33,136 nt of DNA from an uncultured Desulfobulbaceae bacterium (GTDB lineage: Bacteria > Desulfobacterota > Desulfobulbia > Desulfobulbales > Desulfocapsaceae): the NCBI GenBank assembly GCA_947311315.1, contig CAMZKN010000024.1, positions 1-33,136 of the forward strand. Direction: 5' to 3'. The notes beneath the pieces were generated by a model that saw only the letters and a list, made by a program, of their open reading frames with translations, did no database searches and was not told the origin of the DNA. This document shows, in pieces, positions 24,227-31,590 of this stretch (positions are counted from its first letter, which is position 1; each line of letters begins with the position of its first letter). The position numbers and the translations under genes were made by a program.

Positions 24227-26518
24227 TTATATTCCTTTCTTATACTGTGAATTGGTTGCAGGGGAGATCAAGTCAATAATCTTTTCTTTTGCCCCATCTA
24301 TTCCATGGAGTAGTTCTGCAAATATGTTGATCAATGCTGGTTTATCCTCAATTGCTGCAGTGGTTGTTTTGATATCTCTTAAGTCAATGAAAAAGGATGT
24401 AAATTTATCAGGAATATCAGCAACGATATCACTATTTAAGAAATTGAGACCGTTATATATACAGTTATGCGTATTCAGCTCTTTTTTGAGGAAAAATGTC
24501 TCATTTCGCAAGTTGTTAATAGTGGCTGATTTTTTACACTCTTGCATACATTGCTCATCCATGCGCTCTTTTGAGCAGCCGGAAACATGATGAAAAAGAC
24601 ATTGCCTGCTGGTCATAAGTAGTAAGGGATGATAGATACTGTAGAAGAGATTAAAATGTTCCGGTTTTTGAATTCGTTTAATCTGCGTTTTATTGAGCTC
24701 ATTTGAGATAAATGCTCCTGCACAGTTAAAATATTTTTTCAGGCATTTCAGCCCATGGGAGTTCACAAGATTAAGGTATTGCCCTGCAATCCAGGGTATT
24801 TTCATCTGCCAGGCATAATACGCTATGCCCGTATTATTGGTGACCAGTTGTTGCGGCTGAATGTGGTGAAGCAAATCTATCGCAGCATTAAAATGTTCTT
24901 CAATTAAAATAGATGGGAAGACAGGTGTTATGTGCGGATTATCCAGGGAGAGGTTTTTGTATTCAGAAATATTTTCATGGAGGCAATCTGGAAGCTGGAA
25001 ATAAAAGTCTGCAGTGGTTTTATTACAAAGATGTATATCTTTTGGGGACGAAATTAATACAGAGAGCGAAGGCTTTATTTTTTCGTCTGTATGTTTTATT
25101 ACTCGGGGGGCAGTAATTGGAGGGGTGAACTCATCAAGATCATTTAAGGCGGTTAAAACAGCCCTTTGAAGTGATTTTATTTCTCTAAAGGGGAGAAAAA
25201 GGTTTTTATCGAGATCCTGCAATACAATATTGCTTAAATGATATCCCGAAGAATTGACAATATCGAAAGTTTTTTGCAATTTATCGAACCCTAAACAATT
25301 ATCAACTCGATCCTGTTTTGAGCTTGAATTTCCATTGCAGCTACTTCTAGGAGACACCTCCACAAGAACACTGCCTGAGAAGAGATTAAAAGAGACCTCC
25401 TCCGTTTTGACCGATACTTTGAGCGGGGTGCCAGGCTTTCCGGAAATGCATATTTCCAGGGGGATTTTTTCTGTGCTCAAGTGTGCTATTTGTTTTTCTA
25501 CATGGCGGATAATCTCGCTTCTGTCATCGTATATTTTCTTTTTTGCCTGCTCTATCCCTGCCTTATTATTGGTGTCATTTTTTTCAGCTAAAGAGCGAGC
25601 TGAATTATCCCTGGGATTATCAATAAACATGTTTTTATGAATATTTCCCTGGAGGAATCCGTTGGAAAATCCACGGTTAAACATGCTGCGTAATGCGCTG
25701 TCATCCTGACCTAAATTGTCATGTTCGTAAAGATTTCGGAGCTGTTTTCTCCATGCATCCACAACAGTATAGACATAATGGAATTTTTTTATTCTTCCTT
25801 CAATCTTAAGGGAATCAACCCCGGATTCGACCAGTTGTCTCAGGTCAAAAAAAGTTGAAATATCTTTAAGATTTAATGGATACGTTTTGCCCTGTGAACT
25901 GGTGATGTATTGATCTCTGCAGGGCTGGCCACATCTGCCTCGATTGCCCGAGGTACCATTTTGAACAGAACTCATATAGCAGATGCCGGAGAAGCAAAGG
26001 CAATGTGAACCGTGGACAAACACTTCTGTTAAAATATCATGTGTATGACCAAATGAACTGAGGTGAGTTATTTCATTGAGATTGAGTTCTCGGCACAGAT
26101 TCACCCGGTTGACATTGAGTTGATGTAAAAATTGTATCTGACCTTCATTATGGGTAGTCAGTTGGGTGGAAGCATGAATATTAAGACTTTTGAAATTTTC
26201 ATTGAGCAGGTAAAGTAAACCAAAATCCTGTACAATTACACCGTCAAGTCCAATGTTAACGATCTTGTTGAGCAGAGAAACAAGTGCTGATATTTCCGCC
26301 TCTATCAAAATAATATTTAATGTGAGAAATACCTGGCAGTTATTTCTATGGGCAAGGCGTATAACCCCGATCAGGTCATCAAGCGAGAGGTTATTCGCAC
26401 GATTTCGTGCGTTAAACCTGTTCAGACCACAGTACACTGCATCGGCACCTGCAGCGATTGCAGCTTTGATTGAGTCAATATCGCCACCAGGCGCCAATAA
26501 TTCGAGATTTTTCTTCAT
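24227..26518 (-). CDS. Peptidase U32 family protein (RlhA-like)
   Basis: A 763-residue U32 protein. The TIM-barrel N-terminus is ELLAPGGDIDSIKAAIAAGA and DAVYCGLNRFNARNRA; the family signature is EVFVHGSHCLCFSGICYMSS followed by GNRGRCGQPCR, giving conserved cysteines at about 173, 175, 180, 196 and 200, then LNLKDIS and VDSLKIEGRIKKFHY. Known members RlhA (YdcP) and TrhP (YegQ) are iron-sulfur, prephenate-dependent RNA hydroxylases (23S rRNA C2501; tRNA U34), so RNA hydroxylation is the likely role here, not proteolysis. It is about 110 residues longer than E. coli RlhA and has a C-terminal cysteine cluster (C-X6-C, then C-X3-C). It is divergent from truA. No good ribosome site is seen before ATG 26518. 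Confidence 0.88.
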   Translation of the reverse strand: MKKNLELLAPGGDIDSIKAAIAAGADAVYCGLNRFNARNRANNLSLDDLIGVIRLAHRNNCQVFLTLNIILIEAEISALVSLLNKIVNIGLDGVIVQDFGLLYLLNENFKSLNIHASTQLTTHNEGQIQFLHQLNVNRVNLCRELNLNEITHLSSFGHTHDILTEVFVHGSHCLCFSGICYMSSVQNGTSGNRGRCGQPCRDQYITSSQGKTYPLNLKDISTFFDLRQLVESGVDSLKIEGRIKKFHYVYTVVDAWRKQLRNLYEHDNLGQDDSALRSMFNRGFSNGFLQGNIHKNMFIDNPRDNSARSLAEKNDTNNKAGIEQAKKKIYDDRSEIIRHVEKQIAHLSTEKIPLEICISGKPGTPLKVSVKTEEVSFNLFSGSVLVEVSPRSSCNGNSSSKQDRVDNCLGFDKLQKTFDIVNSSGYHLSNIVLQDLDKNLFLPFREIKSLQRAVLTALNDLDEFTPPITAPRVIKHTDEKIKPSLSVLISSPKDIHLCNKTTADFYFQLPDCLHENISEYKNLSLDNPHITPVFPSILIEEHFNAAIDLLHHIQPQQLVTNNTGIAYYAWQMKIPWIAGQYLNLVNSHGLKCLKKYFNCAGAFISNELNKTQIKRIQKPEHFNLFYSIYHPLLLMTSRQCLFHHVSGCSKERMDEQCMQECKKSATINNLRNETFFLKKELNTHNCIYNGLNFLNSDIVADIPDKFTSFFIDLRDIKTTTAAIEDKPALINIFAELLHGIDGAKEKIIDLISPATNSQYKKGI

Positions 26519-26627
26519 AGGATCGTAACTGTTTTTTCTTTGAAAAAGTGTATACCTCGTTTAAGCTGCTTATCCAATAGACTTTTTTCACTTACCCATT
26601 TATTATTTGCAAGGATCACTCGTAACC

Positions 26628-27431
26628 ATGTCTAACCAAAATCCCACTATGTCTAATTATCGCATGACCATTTCCTATGATGGACGGAATTATCTCGGGT
26701 GGCAGCGGCATGGAGATAAACCGACAGTTCAATATGCTCTTGAGCAGGCAGTTGAGCAACTCTTTGATATTCGATCAGCGGTAAGAGGTTCCGGGCGCAC
26801 TGATCGCGGCGCGCACGCAAATGGCCAGGTGATAAGTGTCGAACTGCCCGCGGGTTTGCAGGTGGATGAAGTAAAAGGGCAACTAAATGATCTGCTTGCA
26901 GAGACTGTCCGGGTAGTGGCGGTGAGTAATGTACCACTTGATTTTCATGCCTGTGACAGTGCAATCGGTAAACACTATCGCTATGTGATATGGAATAGTA
27001 AAAAGCTTCCCGCAGAACGTGATGGACGGGTTTGGCATGTGAAAAGTCGCCTTGATGTTGAGGCAATGGCCAATGTTTGCTCAGTGTTTGAAGGCGAGCA
27101 CGATTTTGCCTCATTTGCCACACGGCCAAACTTTAAACAAAAGAATACCCGTCGTATTGTGAGTCGGTGTATTATGAGTCATGATTTGCCCCTTATAAGG
27201 TTTGATATCTGTGCAGACGGATTTCTCTATAAGATGGTGCGCAATATTGTTCGGGCTATAGTCAAGGTTGGAGAAGGGCGTTACACACGCGATGATCTCT
27301 ACCGTATCTTTGAGGCAAGAGATCGCAACGCAGCTCCGGGAACCGCTCCGGCATCAGGGTTGTATCTGGAAAAAGTCTATTACTCAAAAGATGAAATGAC
27401 TGAAGATGTCATAGGGGTAGTTTCCAAATGA
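26628..27431 (+). CDS. truA: tRNA pseudouridine(38-40) synthase
   Basis: A 267-residue enzyme converting uridines 38-40 of the tRNA anticodon arm to pseudouridine. Seen: TISYDGRNYLGWQRHGDKPT, VRGSGRTDRGAHANGQV with catalytic D59, FHACDSAIGKHYRYVIWN, GEHDFASFA, DGFLYKMVRNIVRAIVKVGEG and APGTAPASGLYLEKVYY. All are TruA motifs. I chose ATG 26628; an AAGGA site lies about 12 bases upstream, while TTG 26607 would place the ribosome site inside the coding region. ATG 26649 is also possible. The stop overlaps the next gene (ATGA). Confidence 0.97.
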   Translation: MSNQNPTMSNYRMTISYDGRNYLGWQRHGDKPTVQYALEQAVEQLFDIRSAVRGSGRTDRGAHANGQVISVELPAGLQVDEVKGQLNDLLAETVRVVAVSNVPLDFHACDSAIGKHYRYVIWNSKKLPAERDGRVWHVKSRLDVEAMANVCSVFEGEHDFASFATRPNFKQKNTRRIVSRCIMSHDLPLIRFDICADGFLYKMVRNIVRAIVKVGEGRYTRDDLYRIFEARDRNAAPGTAPASGLYLEKVYYSKDEMTEDVIGVVSK

Positions 27432-27928
27432 GTAAATTTGAACATCAGCGTCATAAGCCCGGTTCCGGCCTGACCCGACCACGGGAGATAATTGTAGCCT
27501 GTGCGCCAATGAGAAGTAATGTCAATGTGTCAAGTATAGCGCGTACGGGAAGCGCCTGTGCAATAGAACGTCTTGTCCTAACCGGCAATCCAAGTCTTAT
27601 CAAAAAGATTGCCCGAGATGGTGAATCAGAGCTGGATATTGCAACGCATCGGACGCTGGTGCCTGTGCTGAAAAGGTTAAAAATGGATGGCTATAGGCTG
27701 GTAGGCCTTGAGCAGACAACGAATTCTGAGAGCATGCATCACTACCAGTTTTCGCGACGTACTGCACTTGTTATAGGCAACGAACGAACCGGCTTGACCT
27801 CAGATATTCTTGGTGTACTTGATAATGTTGTAGAGATACCTGTATATGGTCTTCCCCACAGTTTCAACGTTGCAACAGCCACCAGTATGGCACTGTATGA
27901 GTATTGTCGGCAGTTTCCGCAAGGGTAA
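27428..27928 (+). CDS. SpoU/TrmH-family RNA 2'-O-methyltransferase
   Basis: A 166-residue SPOUT methyltransferase. Motif 1 is NVNVSSIARTGSACAIERLVL, motif 2 TALVIGNERTGLTSDIL and motif 3 VEIPVYGLPHSFNVATATSM, which together form the knotted S-adenosylmethionine site. Length fits a minimal catalytic domain without an extra RNA-binding domain (compare TrmL at about 157 and TrmH at about 229 residues). It is translationally coupled to truA, so a tRNA target is likely, but rRNA cannot be excluded. The basic N-terminus (KFEHQRHKPGSGLTRPR) may contact RNA. Confidence 0.93.
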   Translation: MSKFEHQRHKPGSGLTRPREIIVACAPMRSNVNVSSIARTGSACAIERLVLTGNPSLIKKIARDGESELDIATHRTLVPVLKRLKMDGYRLVGLEQTTNSESMHHYQFSRRTALVIGNERTGLTSDILGVLDNVVEIPVYGLPHSFNVATATSMALYEYCRQFPQG

Positions 27929-28068
27929 AAGCTGTTGAATAATTTTTACGAAGAAAATCACTAGCATTATTTTAATTCTACAGTTGGCTTTGCCCCCTCT
28001 GCCCTTGTTCAAAATGGTGTAATACTCTTCACTATGAAAGGGGGGAAGGTAGCATTTCCCAATGGCTC

Positions 28069-28097
28069 TTGACAACGCAAACGAAAGAAACCATAAT
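28069..28097 (+). promoter_or_regulatory. Promoter of the FitAB/VapBC operon
   Basis: Perfect -35 TTGACA (28069-28074), a 17-base spacer, and -10 CATAAT (28092-28097). Transcription would begin around 28104, inside the tandem repeats that follow immediately. Confidence 0.78.
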
Positions 28098-28141
28098 GGA
28101 ACTAATAAGGAACTAATAAGGAACTAACAAGGAGCTAAGCA
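28098..28141 (+). repeat. Four 11-bp tandem repeats at the toxin-antitoxin transcription start
   Basis: Unit GGAACTAATAA occurs twice exactly (28098-28108, 28109-28119), once with one change (GGAACTAACAA, 28120-28130) and once degenerate (GGAGCTAAGCA, 28131-28141). The period is about one helical turn, so each copy faces the same side of DNA. This suits cooperative binding by the ribbon-helix-helix antitoxin encoded 20 bases downstream. Alternatively it is slippage-generated. Confidence 0.8.
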
Positions 28142-28160
28142 ATAGAAGGGGAGAGATACT

Positions 28161-28403
28161 ATGCCAAGTATAACAGTCAAGAATATTCCAGATCACGCTT
28201 ACGAAAAGCTCAAGCAAGTGGCAACAATTAATCATCGAAGCATTAATAGTGAAATTATCTGCCTTATTGAAAGAGCAACACTTAGTAAACCTTTTCGCTC
28301 CGAGCAACATCTTGCATTTGCAAAACGCTCCAGGGAAAAAACAAGAAAATTCCTTCTAACCAATGATATCCTGCAAAAAGCCAAAGAAGAAGGGCGCTCA
28401 TGA
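28161..28403 (+). CDS. FitA/VapB-type ribbon-helix-helix antitoxin
   Basis: An 80-residue antitoxin. The N-terminal MPSITVKNIPDHAYEKLKQV and NHRSINSEIICLIERA are the Arc/FitA-type ribbon-helix-helix fold (beta strand 'SITVKNIP', helices around 'YEKLKQVA' and 'NSEIICLIE'). The C-terminal part (about 50-80, FAKRSREKTRKFLLTNDILQ) would be the toxin-binding tail. A strong AGGGGAG ribosome site precedes ATG 28161. It overlaps the toxin by the ATGA junction. Expected to repress its own promoter through the adjoining repeats. Confidence 0.9.
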   Translation: MPSITVKNIPDHAYEKLKQVATINHRSINSEIICLIERATLSKPFRSEQHLAFAKRSREKTRKFLLTNDILQKAKEEGRS

Positions 28404-28804
28404 TTGTTGTAGATACTAACATTATCAGTTACTTTTATCTTTATTCAGAATACTCGCAACTTGCTGAACAAACTTTAAAAAAAAATCCAATATGGTCTGC
28501 ACCATTACTCTGGAGAAGCGAATTTCGAAATGTGCTAACGTTTTACGTCAGGAAGAAAATAATTACACTGGCTGAGGCAATTGAAGTTTTTGAATGTGCT
28601 GAAGAATTATTAAAAGAAAATGAATATGAAGTTAATTCAATGCAGGTTTTAAGCTTATCTCATTCAAGTGGTTGTTCTGCTTATGATTGTGAGTTCGTTA
28701 ATCTTGCAAAAGACCTTGGAGCTTTTCTTGTTACTCAAGACAAAAAAATACTTCAAAACTTTCCGCAAACAGCATTATCTATGAGCCAGTTTCTTCGAAG
28801 CTGA
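28400..28804 (+). CDS. vapC: PIN-domain toxin, VapC/FitB-like
   Basis: A 134-residue PIN nuclease. N-terminal MIVVDTNIISYFYL has the first metal-binding Asp (D5) and N7; E41 in WRSEFRNVL is the second acidic residue; SAYDCEFVNLAKDLGAFLVTQD holds the third and fourth (D96, D116). Such toxins cleave tRNA or rRNA, with specificity varying between members. All catalytic residues are intact. Translation is coupled to the antitoxin through a 4-base overlap. Confidence 0.92.
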   Translation: MIVVDTNIISYFYLYSEYSQLAEQTLKKNPIWSAPLLWRSEFRNVLTFYVRKKIITLAEAIEVFECAEELLKENEYEVNSMQVLSLSHSSGCSAYDCEFVNLAKDLGAFLVTQDKKILQNFPQTALSMSQFLRS

Positions 28805-28818
28805 TCTGGTAAATTGTT

Positions 28819-29304
28819 ATGTCAAAATTAAAAGAGAGTGCAAGACGCGTCCAGAAGTTTTTATCAGCCAAGGGTTTTTCCTTTGTTGTAAAAGAACTTC
28901 CCGGTTCCACCAGAACAGCGCAGGAGGCAGCAGAAAGTATTGGTTGCACCGTATCTCAGATCGCAAAATCCCTTGTATTTAAAGAAAAGAAAACTGATCG
29001 GCCTATACTTGTTATTGCATCCGGTTCAAATCGGGTTGATGTTAAGAAGATTCGAAAAGCAACCGGTCTGCGCCTGGGTAGAGCCGATGGCACATATGTC
29101 AAGGAGCGAGTTGGTTTTGCCATTGGCGGTATACCTCCTGTCGGTCATAGTGAAGCGTTGATCACTATTTTAGATCCTGACCTTCAGCAATACGAAGAAA
29201 TCTGGGCTGCAGCCGGTACACCTTTTGCCGTATTTCAACTAAAGCCTGCCGATTTACCATCGCTTACAGGTGGGAAGTCGGTTGATTTAGCTGAAGAGAA
29301 ATAA
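28819..29304 (+). CDS. YbaK/EbsC-type aminoacyl-tRNA deacylase
   Basis: A 161-residue single-domain protein of the YbaK/ProX editing family, which hydrolyses mischarged aminoacyl-tRNAs (Cys- or Ala-tRNA-Pro type). Seen: STRTAQEAAESIGCTVSQIAKSL, the catalytic-lysine region (SLVFKEKKTDRPILVIASGS), VDVKKIRKATGLRLGRADG and the GIPPVGHSEALITILD pocket loop. It starts 14 bases after the PIN toxin without a clear ribosome site and may be read through from the same transcript, though it is unlikely to be part of the toxin-antitoxin function. Confidence 0.9.
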   Translation: MSKLKESARRVQKFLSAKGFSFVVKELPGSTRTAQEAAESIGCTVSQIAKSLVFKEKKTDRPILVIASGSNRVDVKKIRKATGLRLGRADGTYVKERVGFAIGGIPPVGHSEALITILDPDLQQYEEIWAAAGTPFAVFQLKPADLPSLTGGKSVDLAEEK

Positions 29305-29314
29305 GGACAAAGCA

Positions 29315-29480
29315 ATGAGTACGATAAAGCATACGGCAGTTTTTGATATTTATCAGCCAGTAGATATATTGTTCCCACTCTTTAGAAGGAGGAAAATTAC
29401 GGGTTCCGGACTGGGATTGTGAGAATATGGTCACTCGAAGAGTGACCTTCGGGGTACTTGTACTCTTTTGTGGGGTGTAA
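29315..29480 (+). pseudogene. Frameshifted fragment of a START/SRPBCC-like protein
   Basis: ATG 29315 opens a 35-codon frame, MSTIKHTAVFDIYQPVDILF followed by PLF, ending at TGA 29420. The shifted frame from 29403 continues with VPDWDCENMV and stops at 29478. Together they recall small START-like proteins that read 'HTAVFDI..P...LFPLF...GE..WVPGWDYENI'. So the gene lost about ten codons with a frame change and everything after about residue 45. It directly follows the YbaK-like gene. Assignment rests on remembered motifs. Confidence 0.55.
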
Positions 29481-29526
29481 GAAATAGCGGCCTCAATTCA
29501 TAATTGTTGCATGGTATTGATTGATC

Positions 29527-29555
29527 TTTACATATAACGACATGGGGGTTATAGT
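29527..29555 (+). promoter_or_regulatory. Putative higBA promoter and operator
   Basis: TTTACA (29527-29532), 17 bases, TATAGT (29550-29555), each one base off consensus. An inverted repeat ATAAC / GTTAT (29534-29538, 29548-29552) lies inside and could bind HigA. The implied start is so near ATG 29564 that the message would be almost leaderless. Confidence 0.4.
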
Positions 29556-29563
29556 CATATTGT

Positions 29564-29845
29564 ATGATACGAACGTTTGCATGCAAAGAAACAGAAAAGA
29601 TTTTTAACAGAATCTATAGCAAGAAACTGCCTCAATCGATTCAAACGTCGGCCTTGAAGAAATTACGTATGCTGAATAGATCTGCTGATTTAAATGATCT
29701 TAAAACTCCTCCTGCAAATCGTCTTGAGCAGTTAAGTGGTGGTAGAAAGGGGCAATACAGTATTCGAATTAATAATCAATGGCGTATCTGTTTTGTCTGG
29801 AAAAATAACCAATCGGAACAGGTTGAAATAGTTGATTATCATTGA
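29564..29845 (+). CDS. higB: HigB-type RelE-family mRNA interferase toxin
   Basis: A 93-residue basic toxin: MIRTFACKETEKIFNRIYSK, KLPQSIQTSALKKLRMLNRS, LKTPPANRLEQLSGGRKGQY, and SIRINNQWRICFVWKNNQSE ending VEIVDYH. These are the HigB/RelE fold and catalytic segments (R and Y/H residues near the C-terminus). Such toxins cleave ribosome-bound mRNA. The toxin-first order with an Xre antitoxin behind is the HigBA signature. The stop lies 12 bases before the chosen antitoxin start. Confidence 0.95.
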   Translation: MIRTFACKETEKIFNRIYSKKLPQSIQTSALKKLRMLNRSADLNDLKTPPANRLEQLSGGRKGQYSIRINNQWRICFVWKNNQSEQVEIVDYH

Positions 29846-29857
29846 AGGTGTATGATT

Positions 29858-30253
29858 ATGAAAGCTGAAAAACAAATGGCACCGCTTCATCCTGGAGTAG
29901 TGTTGTATGAAGAGTTTTTGCAACCCTTAAAGATCAGTCAGAATCGGATAGCCAAAGATCTTGGTGTGTCACCTCGTCGGATTAATGAAATTGTTCACGG
30001 GAAAAGGTCAGTTACAGCAGATACCGCTTTGAGATTATCACTCTATTTTGGTAATTCCGCCCAGTTTTGGATGGGATTGCAAATGGATTATGATCTGGAC
30101 ATGGCCATGGATCAAAGCTATGAAAGACTTAAAGCGCAAATCATGGCCATGGATCAAAGCTATGAAAAACGTATAGCGCAAATGGTGGGGGAGGGACTCA
30201 TAGCCGCTGATTTAGAAAATGCAAAGGCCATAAATGGAGGTATTGCTGCCTGA
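29858..30253 (+). CDS. higA: HigA-type Xre antitoxin with duplicated C-terminal segment
   Basis: A 131-residue antitoxin. Typical opening MAPLHPGVVLYEEFLQPLKI, then the helix-turn-helix SQNRIAKDLGVSPRRINEIV with HGKRSVTADTALRLSLYFG and FWMGLQMDYDLDMA. A canonical HigA of this type ends at about 95-105 residues; here the C-terminal part carries two copies of MDQSYE(R/K), the result of an in-frame 42-base duplication. ATG 29858 is preferred (GAAGG nine bases upstream); ATG 29852 is also in frame but sits three bases from it. Confidence 0.93.
   Translation: MKAEKQMAPLHPGVVLYEEFLQPLKISQNRIAKDLGVSPRRINEIVHGKRSVTADTALRLSLYFGNSAQFWMGLQMDYDLDMAMDQSYERLKAQIMAMDQSYEKRIAQMVGEGLIAADLENAKAINGGIAA
30101..30184 (+). 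repeat. 42-bp in-frame tandem duplication in higA
   Basis: Copy one is 30101-30142 and copy two 30143-30184. The first 25 bases (ATGGCCATGGATCAAAGCTA then TGAAA) are identical; the remainder differs at a few positions, so the event is not brand new. It adds 14 residues to the antitoxin. Confidence 0.92.
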
Positions 30254-30293
30254 TAAGTAAGTATCCGCCTGTGAAGCAGGTAGATACTTATCA
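30251..30293. terminator. Imperfect hairpin between convergent higA and methyltransferase genes
   Basis: TGATAAGTA (30251-30259) pairs with TACTTATCA (30285-30293), and an inner CCTG / CAGG pair adds to the stem. It lies on the higA stop codon. There is no strong T tract, so termination is inferred from position between convergent genes. Confidence 0.45.
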
Positions 30294-30326
30294 TTGTGTA
30301 ATATCGTTAAGTTTTGCAAGGTGCCC

Positions 30327-31352
30327 TTAATCCACCTTGTACTTTTCTCGAAGCATAAGAGAGAGGTGTTTGACCAGTGCAAACGCCTTATCAACAGTCA
30401 GGCTCTTGTCGGGATTAACAAGACAACAGGTGGCTGGTGAGATCATACTCTGGGCAATAATCTGTTCGATATCAATTCCTTTTTTGCCCAAATGTTTCCA
30501 GATCCCTTCAAGCTGCATGGCCAGAAAACCGAGGCTCTCTTTCTCAAAAAATTCAAAACCGGTTGGCACGATACCCCAGACAAGGACACCACCACGATCA
30601 AGGAATTTTTTAATGGAGCCAGCACAGGCGGCAAAGATTTCTCCATTTGTATAGACATCCATAGAGAGAATATCCATATCAAGGTTGAGTAGAAAATCCC
30701 AGTCAGGGTTGCCGCAGAGATGGATTCCCCTGGGGCCGTCAACGCTTGCAAAAAAAGCGTCGAGATCTTCTTTGGCTTTCTGTTCTCCATAGCCTGACAT
30801 CGCAGAAAAAATAAACTGAAGCCCCGGTTCATCTATAAACATAAAGGCCTTGGGATTTCGCTCTTTCAGGCGGGCAAGTTGAACATTGATTCTTTTGGCC
30901 ATAAACTCGAACATAAATGGCCGGATAGTATCATCGAAAAGGATAGGACGATCATCCTGATCGAGGATATTAAAACCAAAACTTACAGGCCCTTCAAGTT
31001 GGCCGCGTATCGCCGGCCGATCCTGAAGGTTTTTGGCGAGGAAATCATGATACACTACTGAATATTGCGTGCTGATATCAAAATATTCAGGGTCTTCGAA
31101 ATGACTCATCGTCTCTTCAAATTCTGTGATAAATTTGTCCATTGAAAAGCGCAGGGTCTGCTGGTCCATATCAAGAACAATGCCGGGGAAATGTTCTGCC
31201 GCTTGGACATACATGTCTTCATAATAACTGTAGTTTGGCAGTTGGGGCCAAAAGGGGACATCGAGTGATAGTGCGGCATCCAGCGCCTGCTGGATATTTT
31301 TGTGGGGCATGACTGCCATGGCCGTGGTGAGCAGATTCCCTGGTATTGCCAT
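30327..31352 (-). CDS. MetE/UroD-superfamily zinc methyltransferase
   Basis: A 341-residue TIM-barrel protein related to the C-terminal catalytic half of cobalamin-independent methionine synthase and to uroporphyrinogen decarboxylase. Seen: GQLEGPVSFGFNILDQDDRP, KAFMFIDEPGLQFIFSA, GIHLCGNPDWDFLL, the His-x-Cys zinc pair of MetE, and a later cysteine in ISPATCCLVNP. There is no N-terminal MetE duplication. Stand-alone versions (core-MetE) take methyl groups from corrinoid proteins rather than from methyltetrahydrofolate-glutamate in anaerobes with a Wood-Ljungdahl pathway, which would suit a sulfate reducer; this is inference. AAGGAG ribosome site nine bases before ATG 31352. Confidence 0.82.
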   Translation of the reverse strand: MAIPGNLLTTAMAVMPHKNIQQALDAALSLDVPFWPQLPNYSYYEDMYVQAAEHFPGIVLDMDQQTLRFSMDKFITEFEETMSHFEDPEYFDISTQYSVVYHDFLAKNLQDRPAIRGQLEGPVSFGFNILDQDDRPILFDDTIRPFMFEFMAKRINVQLARLKERNPKAFMFIDEPGLQFIFSAMSGYGEQKAKEDLDAFFASVDGPRGIHLCGNPDWDFLLNLDMDILSMDVYTNGEIFAACAGSIKKFLDRGGVLVWGIVPTGFEFFEKESLGFLAMQLEGIWKHLGKKGIDIEQIIAQSMISPATCCLVNPDKSLTVDKAFALVKHLSLMLREKYKVD

Positions 31353-31590
31353 TGTGAATTTCTCCTTGAAGAGTGTTTATTAATAGCTATGATTCTGTAC
31401 TTGAACACCCTTTAGTGGCTGGTATTCGCAATATGGATAGACAGCATTCATTCGGATTTATATTGTATGGTAATCACTTTCGAATGACTTTTTATGAGTT
31501 TGTCATATTTGCAATTGTATTTATTGTAAAGGAAAATGATCAAGACTTTTTTCAGCAAAGTAATAAATTTTAAAGAGGATTCGTGAATTT
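31353..31590. other. Divergent intergenic region
   Basis: A 238-base AT-rich gap between the divergent methyltransferase and lipoprotein genes. It must contain promoters for both. I saw no RNA motif or convincing ORF (the plus-strand frame at 31373-31573 lacks a good ribosome site and a recognisable protein). Confidence 0.4.

Noticed and set aside
28098..28141. Tandem 11-bp repeats as a small CRISPR array
   Set aside because: The units are contiguous, with no spacers, and there are no cas genes.
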